Of a stretch of DNA of 64,000 nt, positions 55,380 through 64,000 are shown piece by piece. How positions within the stretch are numbered: the stretch's first letter is position 1; every line of letters begins with the position of its first letter. The position numbers and the translations under genes were made by a program. Origin of the DNA: Bidens hawaiensis (taxonomy: Eukaryota; Streptophyta; Magnoliopsida; Asterales; Asteraceae); NCBI GenBank assembly GCA_021521415.1, contig JAIQDT010000001.1:2914001-2978000 (forward strand), given 5' to 3'. The notes beneath the pieces are model-generated. The model searched no databases. It worked only from the letters and a program-made list of their open reading frames with translations, and was not told the origin of the DNA.

Positions 55380-57406
55380 AGTTAGAAAAAAAGTCTTCTT
55401 CATTCTCTCGTTCGTTCGTTCGTTCGTGTAGTTTCCGTCTTCATTCTCCTTCGCTCTTAATTCTCTCCGGTACTGATTTTGAACTTTAAACCGAATTTTA
55501 TCTGGTAGGTTTAATTGCAGATTCAATTAGATACGAACATCAATGAACGTTTTGTATGTAGATCGGATTAGGTTTAATTTATGTATGTTTAGGCACATTC
55601 AATTTGATATAATTAAACATGTTTAGTCTAATTCGAATATGAATATGAAGAAATATCACTAAAATGTTTTTGCATGATCGATCGTTTTGGATTTAGATCC
55701 ACCGATTGATTCGTATTATGCTTCATTGAACTTTTATGTACAATATGTACCTGTTTGATTTAATTTGAATTTGAAGAAAAATATTTTCTGTTAGTACTAG
55801 ATGTGATTGTATTCAATAGAATTTGTTTGATTTGATCATAGGGATGAATGAGCTCGGTACCGATGCCGAAAATCGCAAAATCTTGGTACCGCTACCGAAA
55901 TATTCGGTTCGGTAACGGTACCGGTATTGAAGGTAAAAATTCGGGAAATACCAGTACCGGTACCGGTACCTATCCCAAAACTCAAAACTTTGGTACGGAT
56001 TCGGTACCGACGGTAATTTCGGTATCGGTACAGTACCGGTTCCAAGTACCAAATGCTCATCCCTATTTGCTATGTTTCATTTGTTTGAATTCCTAGAAAA
56101 TCGTGTAATTATCGAATTGATTATACAAAAGAATTTTGTTTTGATTTGTTCGTCTTCAGTTTAGATATACATACTAGTTAAATGCAGTTTTTGAAATTAT
56201 ACAAAAGAGATGTTTGATTTAATTGATTTAATAATGTTATGAATTTTTTTGTTTAGTTTGAACTTAGTAAGAAATTTGGTTAACAGTTTATATCTTAATG
56301 TTACATTTCTATTTCTCAGAGTTGATTGATTCAATAGAATTTGTTTGGTTCATGTTAGTATGAAAAAGTTTGATTAGTTTGAATACAGTAAGAATTCTTG
56401 TGCAAAGTATTTTTTAGAAGCAAGCAGTTTTATTTGTTAGGTGCAGATTCTGGTAATTAAGATTATATTTTTGTAGGCAATGGCGAATGTTGGTGATTTG
56501 AATTGGTTTAAGCACCAGCTAGGTGTAGGCGTTGGGGATGCTGTTCATGTTGTTTGTGACTCCAGTTTTATGAGGTGGTTCGATCACAACGGGGTGAACC
56601 CAATGCCTGAGTTGGAAGCTCTTTTGGATGCTAAAGTTACATTGGTAACCACTAGGTATGATCCAATGCTCAGGTTAATAATTTATTAAAGGACTGTTGT
56701 TAATGGAATGTTCTTACATTAGGTGTGCGCACGTCCGCTATGCGAATCAACGTTTAAAAAAGCATTTAGGGAAGATGTCTCAGTTCATGGCCAACTTGAA
56801 TACTGTGTGTGGTCATGTAGTTCCTCGAAATCCCATTGATTGCATCCCGGAGTTGCGCAGACAGGCTGCGTTTCAGCGTTACTTCATTGGCAGTTTAAAC
56901 AAGGCCTTAGCAAATCGTTATCGGCATCAGAATGTATCACCTGTCTTGAGTATTTTATGTTTAGTAGTTATGTTAGTATTCAACAAGTTATGTCTTTTGT
57001 TTTTATAGGTTATTGTGCCATTTGTTGGGACTATAAAAGGCCGTTTGGCTTTGCTTCCTCCTACTACAAGGCAACTTCAGTTGGGTGGTGTTCAAGTTGC
57101 GCAGGTAGTTCAGGAGGGTGAGTTTCCATTGGGAGAGAATGCCGGGGAGCAGGTGGCTGAGTTAGCTGTTCTGGAGGGTGATTTTGATCAGGAAGATGCT
57201 GTGGAAGAGGCTGCTGCGTTGAGGGATTCAAAACGAAAGGTTTGAACAACTGCCATTTCTTTTGGTTTCTTGCAGCTTAACAAGCTTTAACAATGCGTCT
57301 TTTTTGTTTGAATCTATAGGTCAGAGTTTTAACAAAATCAATGAAAAAGAAAATGCTGAAACGGTTCCTCTTCAAGCCCTTCAAGATGATCTGGTTTTAT
57401 GGTTGA
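55380..57406 (+). CDS. Unrecognised multi-exon gene with leader intron
   Basis: Leader exon about 55380-55504, then a long intron holding MITE copy 2. Coding exons: 56480-56673 (MANVGDLNWFKHQLGVG, VCDSSFMRWFDHNG), 56723-56933 (CAHVRYANQRLKKHLGKM, FQRYFIGSLNKALANRY), 57009-57239 (VIVPFVGTIKGRLALLPP, acidic EGDFDQEDAVEEAAALRD), and perhaps 57320-57406 with a basic tail (KSMKKKMLKRFLFKPFK). Phases join in frame. Intron 56674-56722 is only 49 bases, short for a plant. Without the last exon the stop is TGA at 57243. About 213 or 240 residues. I do not recognise the family. The E2F-type site suggests cell-cycle-linked expression. Confidence 0.5.
55840..56064 (-). mobile_element. GGTACC-rich MITE, copy 2 (inverted), in a leader intron
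   Basis: Ends AGGGATGA and TGCTCATCCCT. It is in inverted orientation to copy 1, 2.1 kb away. Target duplication is ambiguous (possibly AT). Confidence 0.88.
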
Positions 57407-58075
57407 GGCGATTGCAAATCTGTAAGGTTTCGGTTGTTAATAATGAGAGTTTTTGTCTACTTTGATTGGTTTACTACTATGTTGTTTGAAAGGATTGATA
57501 ACATGTTATGTTGATTCTACTGTCACACTTGTAAAAAACGGAGAAACTCAGTTTTATTGTCTATATTCTTCGTGTGGCACGAATTGGTTTTTTTCAATAT
57601 GTTGAATAAACTAGTGGGAGCTAGTCTGTTTGTGCTAAGGTGTGGGTTTTCGGTTGGTATTACTATATACTACATATGCAAGTTTTGTTATTATTGATTT
57701 ACAAGTTATTAAACACAAGGTACAACGATCTTTACTTTAGTTTTGACTTTTTATAACCCAAAAACGCACATGGTACAAAATTGGTTTGAATTTTTTAAAC
57801 AACTATTTTTTTAACGGCCAACACTGAATTGTATAAATATTTCGTATGGCATAAGGCGGTCGCCAGCTGACTCAACTCAGCCGTATGGAGCCCTTAAGTG
57901 CACTTATCTGTAGTTCTGGAGAAAACCTACCTGCCTGAAGCAAATGTCTTGATAAATGTTAGGTTTTTCAGAAGAGAATCCATATGTTTGATTGGTTGAG
58001 GGCTGCCTAAAAAAATCTGAAAACTAGTTTTGTAGAGCTTGATCTGAATCTTTTCACAATGCTTTTTAAAAAATT
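57407..58075. other. 3' flank and dispersed repeat
   Basis: 57481-57800 looks like 3' flank with no gene. 57810-57945 is a diverged copy of the 49390-49560 repeat ('ttaacggccaacac', 'gtcgccagctgac', 'tgtagttctggagaaaac'). Confidence 0.4.
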
Positions 58076-59602
58076 CACCTCCACACCAGCAGTAAAATTT
58101 CTCATACTCAAGTTGTGCTGTCTGAAAAATGCATCATTCTGCAAAAGCATAAAGAGTATAACCGCATCAGCATAATTCTGTTAAGACAGTTAGTTGTCGT
58201 AGTTTACTTTTGTTGACTTGTATTGTACCTCTTTGTTGATCAACATAGTTATTCTATCTTACTATTACAACTATTTTTGCACTTCTGATAAACAAACTTC
58301 AGGCATCCGTTTAAATGAAAAAAAGTTGCTAAGTAGTTGATAATGTAAAAGAGTAATAATAATCACCTGGATATTCAACCACATTTATTTTCTTGGTTTC
58401 GTTCCAACTTCTTCAACAGAAAGGATATGGAGTTCGGGAGTCGATGTTCTGTTTTATTGTTCAATGTAAAAAATTATCATTAATTGCAAGACATGATACC
58501 ATTCAAGAATTCAACTTTGAGAGATTTATAAGTACGAATTTGACTTACAGGGGACATTTTCTAGATCATTGAGTGAGAAGTCAACAGGAAACCATCCTTT
58601 CACGGGTACACCATTGACAGCAAAGCAAATCCCAGTTTCATCTTTAGTTAATTGCACATCACACCACAAGATCAAATCGGATACACTCATCGCCTTAAAA
58701 CTGGAGTCAGGGAATAATCCTGAAAAACCACCTCGTGCTACAACTGCAAAAACAGAACAACTTGCATATCAATAATCCTGAAGTACCACTGCAGAATCAT
58801 ATATTATAATTCAGTGAATCAGTTTATTGCAAGGCATTGACTACTATGGGTGCAAACAAGCATCTGCACGCGCGCTAGTTGAGATCAGATCGAAACAAGC
58901 TGAGCCCGAGCCCGTGCTTTATGTATTCTTAAGTTCTAACTATTTTGTACTTGTATGCATTAACTTTACAATGAATAGCCTGGCTTAGTCTCGTTTAATG
59001 TTTTTCTCAACATATATATAAAAACAACTCAAATGCATTTAAGTTTAAAATAATTAATAAATAAAAAACAAGCCAAGCCCAAGCAAAAACTCAAGAGCCG
59101 AGTTCGAGCTCTCAGAACTGAAAACTGTCTATCGCAAAAATCAACCGTAGCCATCTAATCTCCTATTCACAAAATTAACTTAATATAACACATTTTCATA
59201 GTTAAATTCATAAGCTCCATTGTTGCTTAACAGTTTATGATCATCACATGTCCTCCTTAAACTCGAGCCCTGATTCAAAACTAAAACGCCTGATTATACA
59301 TTAATAATCTCTGAAAATATTTGACAAAAAACACGTACAGTAGCAATGCGAGATGACCGAAAACAATAAGAGTAATAATAATAATAATAATAATATACCG
59401 CTTAATGTTTTCCATGCACTAGTACTGCTGTTTGTTTTGTAGATCGTCCGGCATCGCTGAAACAGACCGAGCAGAAAAGTAGTAGCCACCGGAGTATCCG
59501 CATATCGAGGCCTGAAGGAGACAGGACTTGATTTGATGACTGAATTAGTGTAGTGATGAGGAAGAAGATATAAGAAAAATGTTGCATGCTAAAAATAGAC
59601 AT
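58076..59602 (-). pseudogene. GDPDL (SHV3-like glycerophosphodiester phosphodiesterase-like) pseudogene, N-terminal part
   Basis: The first exon (59602-59399) encodes a hydrophobic signal-like start (MRILRWLLLFCSVCFSDAG) and, in another frame, SAWKTLSG. Exon 58743-58549 encodes [35 protein letters not shown] and [18 protein letters not shown], missing the segment that normally follows GICFPD. Exon near 58445-58367 encodes LSVEEVGTKPRK, a TAA, and MWLNIQ. Exon near 58143-58080 encodes NDAFFRQHNLSMRNF. The family is GPI-anchored and acts in cell-wall assembly. Frameshift, stop and deletions show it is dead; the remaining two thirds are absent. Confidence 0.82.
58870..59125. repeat. GAGCTCGAGC-family dispersed repeat
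   Basis: 'aagctgagcccgagcccgtg' and 'caagccaagcccaagc...gagccgagttcgagctctc' surround an AT core with 'tgtttttctcaa'. The same pattern occurs at 62060-62560, 50560-50705 and 30140-30215. It lies in an intron of the GDPDL pseudogene. Confidence 0.65.
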
Positions 59603-59719
59603 ATATTAATTTATTTTTCTATTAAATGCCACATTAATTAAATTAATTTAAAATAAAAGTGAATTTCCGCCTACACCTCAGCTTCACTGTAGGCACCAAA
59701 CACGGTCGTCAACGGGGAC

Positions 59720-60410
59720 GTTTAGACCATGCGTAGTGGAGGGAGTCGCTATTGGGGTGTTATACGTCATGTGACGTCACGCCATCGTAGGGGCTTTATG
59801 GCTAAAATGTGTGTAGTGGATGAATCCCTTCAAATCATTACATTATTATTATTATTTTATTTTATTTTATTACAAAAATAAACAAAAAACAAACCCCCAA
59901 TCACCTTTCACCTCATTTCCCCTACAAACATATGAAATTTTAAACCCGAATCATGTTTAAAATTCTAACTTTCATACTTTTGACATTTCAAAGTCAACAC
60001 TTTGAACTCATAACAAATTTGACGATAAATCTATTTTGAATTCTCAAACTTTTAAAAATACTCAAAATTTTCATTTTTGACCCATAACAATTTTTGATCT
60101 AAATGTTGTTAATTTGTACCAAATAATCTATTTACCAACTTTTGACCCTATTTAAGTTCCATAAAATACCCAAAACAATTTTCATTTGAGAAACATGATT
60201 TGTTATTGATTTTTGAAATTCACCAAGTATTTTGAAATATGTAGTAAAATAATATGTTAATATTTATATTTAAAAATATATAGATATTATATAAATATAG
60301 TGTAAAAGAAAAGTGAATAATTATTGATTTATCACATATTAGTTTTGGAGGGAAAAAATTTTAAGAATTAACCAAAACATGACAAGTGTCCACATTTATT
60401 TTAATTTATT
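59720..60410 (+). repeat. Dispersed repeat, copy 2, with MITE-like head
   Basis: 59942-60410 matches 51685-52170. The preceding 59730-59840 ('accatgcgtagtgg', 'tatacgtcatgtgacgtcacgcc', 'tgtgtagtgg') looks like the end of a Harbinger- or hAT-type MITE and is absent from copy 1. Confidence 0.65.
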
Positions 60411-60629
60411 AGAATATGTAGATTTTTTTTTTCTTTTCTTTCATTTCTTTCGAATCTTCCAAATTTGGAAGGATGGTGTTGCCCCTCCTTTCTTTGCTCA
60501 ATTAATCCTTGAAACACAACTTCTTTTTATTGTTTTTTAATATAAAAACTCTAAAACACAATCAATTTTCGAGTCCACCAACGATATAACACATATCATA
60601 ATTCAGAACCATATTTAGCACGCCCTCAC

Positions 60630-60715
60630 CGATGGGGCAGTGGTCCGTTGACATAAACAAAACCTTTTAACACTTGAGTATGGAAAAGAGAGGACTTGAA
60701 TTCAAGTCTCACGAA
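60630..60715 (+). repeat. Possible tRNA-derived SINE fragment
   Basis: GATGGGGCAGTGGTCCG resembles a pol III A box, and 'gaattcaagtctcacg' about 70 bases later resembles a B box. No A tail or duplication could be confirmed. Confidence 0.3.
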
Positions 60716-61756
60716 CAATACGGTTTAAACGAAATTCGTCGTTTAAAAAGTGCAGGACATGAGCCACTTTTTATTAAAAATAAAATAAACGCTAAGGATA
60801 CTCTCGTTAGTAATGGGAAATATACGAGTACAATACCGTTTGCAAAATCGAATAAAATGAATACAATATACAAGTTTTCATATTCAAAATTGATAAAATA
60901 ATGTGCCTTCATCACATCAAATACTTAATGTAATAGCTTCATCTTGTGTCTTCGTCTCATTGGTCATCGACTAAGCTCCTTGAATCGAGTTTTCTTGAAC
61001 GATCTTTTGTGCAGTCTTTAACGAGAGCTTGATGTGTATCTTCTTGTATGATCCTTTGCTACAAAAAACGAACAAACTAATGTTGACAGTTGAGGCTGAG
61101 GCATATGTTCAATACGCTTCCTTAAAACAGATTTCGCGTCTCTACATAAGACAACACGTTTGTCTCCCAGGGTACAGCAACTGAAGCAGTTTGTATTGCC
61201 GGAGATGTTCACGAGCCTAGGTTAAATTAGGTAAATTGTAGTGTTAGAACTTGTGGAAAAAAATAAAAAAGAATGAAAGGGTAGAGGAATTCAATAGAGA
61301 AACTCATCTCCATATGTTCTCTACATATGGGTTTTCAAAGCTTTCTTTCTTCTTCACCAATAACTCTTCATGCATGCATGCATTTTTTTCCTTGAATTTT
61401 CTAGCTTCTTATTTTTCTAGTATCTTTCAAATGAGGCACATAGCCTACTATATATACAAGAGTTAAAGACTTAACTCTCTAATAAAACTCATCAAGTATT
61501 ATAAAGAAAACTCTATTCAAGAGTTTCGGTGTTCGTACGTAGGGTGTGTGAATAACCAAAGGGTGTACGATCGTATAACCCCTGCCATACTGTGTTTTTG
61601 TTTAGTCGTCGTTGAAGCCTATCAACGAATTCATAGCTGCAATCCTCATCGTAACAATTTCTATATTTCTTTTGCTTATTAATCTAGATAGCGAGGCCAT
61701 TATATATAATTTTATCACCATTAAGATGTAATTAATTAGTTATTTACTACATACAG
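60716..61756. other. Intergenic DNA, possible solo LTR
   Basis: No gene recognised. 61242-61663 starts TGTTAGAAC, has a TATA-like CTATATATACAAG near 61450 and ends near CGTAACA. It resembles a solo Copia LTR, but no target duplication is visible. Confidence 0.25.
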
Positions 61757-62059
61757 GGGTGTATTGTTGGAACAATTATCTTATGCACAAGCAAGTGGAA
61801 GAGTCCTCGTCTGCTAAGATTCAATGAAGAACTCTTCTTCATATATCTACTTCCTCCCATTATTTTCAATGCTGGGTACGTAGGCGACCTTTAATTACCA
61901 GTTACCAATTAGCATGGTGGTTGTTGTAACTAATTTAAATCTTACTTTAAACAGATTTCAAGTGAAGAAGAAACAGTTTTTCCATAATATCATACTGTTT
62001 GGAGTTGCTGGGGTTCTCATTTCAACTTCTATAGTTGCAGCTCGAATTATTTATGATCT

Positions 62060-62560
62060 CGGCTTTGGCTTGTTTACGGTACTACGAGCTCAAGCCAAGC
62101 CGAGCTTAGGCTCATTAAAGTTTTTTCTAAACATGTATAAATATAATTAGAAACGTATATAAATAATTGTTAATTCATAATAAACGAGCCAAGCCCTAGT
62201 GCTCTAGTTAGCTTTAGAAAAAGAGCCCAAACTCTCGTAACTCAATCTGAGCTCGAGCCTAGTCGAGTTTAGGCTCATTTAAGGTTTTTCTCAAAACATA
62301 TTAAAATTATTAAAAACAAGCCGAGTCCGAGCTTGAATGAGTCTAATAAGGTACTAACCCAAGCTTAGGCTCATTTAAGGTTTTTCTCAAAATATATAAA
62401 AATAATTAAAACGAATATAAATTACTTAATTAATAATAAGCGATCCGAGCTCAAGCTTGAAAAACGACTCACTGGCCGAGCTTTAGTAAAGAGGTCGAGC
62501 TCTCGTACGTCAAAACGAGCTGAGCTCGAGCATAGTCAAGCTCAGGCTTGGCTCATTTAC
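62060..62560. repeat. GAGCTCGAGC-family repeat cluster in the NHX copy
   Basis: Three or four tandem-like blocks of 'gagctcgagcctagtcgagtttaggctcattta', each followed by 'ggtttttctcaaaa' and an AT stretch. Confidence 0.7.
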
Positions 62561-62733
62561 AATGTTTAATCTTTTCTTTTATATTTGATATTTGGTGTAT
62601 GGTGTGCTTGGTGTTGTGTAGGTAGATGGTGGTTGTTTCCAAAGTTAGGGTTTGATGGCTTGTCTATCAGCGAGTATCTAAGTATGATAATCTGTCAAAT
62701 CATTTTTTTAGTAACCCTTCGATTGATAGCGGG

Positions 62734-62856
62734 TCACTCAATGCAGAACCAGTTTTAAGTAGAGAACTGCGAGAACCCCGTAACAGTTTGTACCTATTGC
62801 TTTAAATGTTATACGGTTCTCACTGTCCTTTACTTGAAATTGGTTATGCACTGAGC
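62734..62856. repeat. Foldback element, about 42-base arms
   Basis: Arm 62734-62776 is the imperfect reverse complement of 62816-62856 (shared core 'aatgcagaaccagttttaagta' against its partner), with a 39-base loop. It is probably a small MITE. Confidence 0.65.
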
Positions 62857-62990
62857 GCGCTTCATGGCTTGTAATTGTTGTAACTTGTAACAATTAACTG
62901 TACTTTAAGGTATTGGGACTATTTTCTCCTCGACAGATACTATGTGTACATTACAGGTTGGTCAGCTTATATTTAATAGGTGCCTTATTA

Positions 62991-63500
62991 CAGTGGCGGA
63001 GCTAGGAACTTTTTTTCATAGGTTCGGAATTTTTTGATGCTTAATTTTTTTCCGATGTCAACATTTTCGGGCTCGAATGGTTCGAGTCAGGTTGATCATT
63101 CGGTTAGATAAATAAAATGCAATATCACTCTCATAATAAAATTATATCGTTAGCATTCAATAAAATACAAAGTCATTAAATAAAAAGATATTGCATATTA
63201 TAATTATTCCTTACGTATTTTCATGTTTTGAAAAATATCTTCAATCGCGGCTTTGAAAAGAACTCATTCTCAAAATAACACATACAATACAAGCATCATT
63301 CATATAATCGTCACCAAAATGATTACACAAATCCGACTTCGCATGCTTCATTGAAGAAAAACATTTCTCAAACGATAGACCAACAGGTATTGGTTGTTGG
63401 TGATGGTTAAAACCTTGAGGCAAACGGCGAAGACGATAAAGCAATGGTCATCTAGTTGATAGAAAGAAGTTGATCGGTTGCTGAGTTGGTGGCTGATGTT
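62991..63500 (-). mobile_element. hAT transposon remnant with C-terminal transposase fragment
   Basis: The left end CAGTGGCGGAGCTAGGA (62991) is a typical hAT terminal repeat. Minus-strand 63444-63241 encodes SFEKCFSSMKHAKSDLCNHFGDDYMNDAC, the hAT dimerisation region, and after a frameshift AAIEDIFQNMKIRKE. The rest of the transposase and the right terminal repeat are not visible. It lies in the NHX gap. Confidence 0.75.
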
Positions 63501-63911
63501 TTTATTTGTTTATTTATATATTCTTTATTTAGGTATTATGTTTAGTAATGTTAATTGAGTTGGGCTTATTAATCCATTCTATGAGTATTTTGGGTTTTTA
63601 TTAATCTATATATGGGGTAATAGGGTCTTATTGGCCCATATATATTGTTTGTTAATAATTTTTATAGTTTTTTAAAAGCTTTTTATATTTTATAAAAAGA
63701 ATACTCGTTACTAAAAAAATATAACCAAGAGGAGACACCTTTTCTATACAGCTTAGTTTTCGGTGAAGGAGTAGTAGATGATGCAACGTCGGTTGTACTC
63801 TTCAATGCGGTTCAGAAAATTGTTGCAGATACACTTAATGTCCAGACAACTCTTCGGATCTTTCTAGATTTTTTATATCTATTCAGTACAAGCATAGTTC
63901 TTGGCATTGCA

Positions 63912-64000
63912 GTTAGTTCAATTTCTTGTTCTTTTAATTCAATGTTAAACTCATAAAATATCCATATGAAACATTTTGGGCTCCACTTGTTTGATTTTAA
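63912..64000. other. Start of the next NHX intron
   Basis: GTTAGTTC at 63912 acts as donor after LGIAV; the window ends inside the presumed intron. Confidence 0.4.

Larger units (their letters stand above)
61757..63911 (+). pseudogene. NHX: Na+/H+ exchanger (NHX) exons, fragmentary
   Basis: Exon 61757-61875 encodes RLLRFNEELFFIYLLPPIIFNAG, the conserved amiloride-site region. Exon 61955 to about 62045 encodes FQVKKKQFFHN...LFGVAGVLIST, a little shorter than normal. Exon about 63723-63911 encodes TPFLYSLVFGEGVVDDATSVVLFNAV and FLYLFSTSIVLGIAV. Splice borders are GT..AG. The segment between them (family motif AATDSVCTLQVL) is missing and replaced by repeats and a hAT remnant. GVVDD for GVVND changes the conserved Asn. 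NHX proteins exchange Na+/K+ for H+ across vacuolar or endosomal membranes. More exons may lie right of the window; dead or badly damaged. Confidence 0.82.

Noticed and set aside
60674..60901. 75-codon plus-strand frame
   Set aside because: No domain, overlaps a likely SINE fragment, no splice or promoter context.
61242..61663. Solo Copia LTR ahead of the NHX exons
   Set aside because: TG start, TATA and ACA end fit, but no target duplication could be found; listed only as possible.

Overview
This window is plant nuclear DNA: introns with GT..AG borders, plant LTR retrotransposons with initiator-Met or Tat-type primer sites, MITEs, and exons of plant gene families. A composite-family (Asteraceae) eudicot is my best guess. 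The SIRE-type ORF3 next to the Copia pol resembles proteins I recall from Asteraceae genomes, but this rests on memory, not on a search.

Layout. 1-7870 is a minus-strand Ty3/gypsy chromovirus (Tekay-like) that runs off the left edge. Its 5' LTR (5537 to about 7870) cuts a decayed, intron-containing copy of the multidomain acetyl-CoA carboxylase gene (7917-15097, minus). That pseudogene also carries a 1.2 kb insertion (about 9060-10263) with an array of CTTCGCGTATCGCGAAG palindromes. 15758-26275 is a plus-strand Tat/Retand-like gypsy element with a nearly open gag-pol and a multi-exon gene on the opposite strand behind integrase; its 3' end and 3' LTR are missing. 26280-27570 holds two AT-rich tandem arrays. 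28433-29997 is a PP2C phosphatase pseudogene split by a solo LTR (29387-29872, target duplication CAACT). 30835-47120 is a minus-strand Copia SIRE-like element (gag remnant, pol, long spacer, ORF3). Its ORF3 is interrupted by a complete 5981 bp non-autonomous LTR element (32656-38636, duplication GGCCG). That element has near-identical 2011 bp LTRs and encodes only a protein with nine zinc knuckles.

47.1-55.3 kb is AT-rich intergenic DNA with MITEs and dispersed repeats. At 55.36-57.4 kb there is an unrecognised multi-exon plus-strand gene with a perfect E2F-type palindrome upstream. 58.0-59.6 kb is a GDPDL (SHV3-like) pseudogene on the minus strand. 61.76-63.91 kb holds exons of a Na+/H+ exchanger (NHX) interrupted by repeats and a hAT transposase remnant.

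Overall this is a nest of retrotransposons in a graveyard of truncated host genes. The strongest candidates for something undescribed are the zinc-knuckle-only LTR element (with its CGATCG palindrome array and 33 bp minisatellite inside the LTR), the spliced antisense gene of the Retand element, and an apparent internal promoter ahead of the SIRE ORF3.
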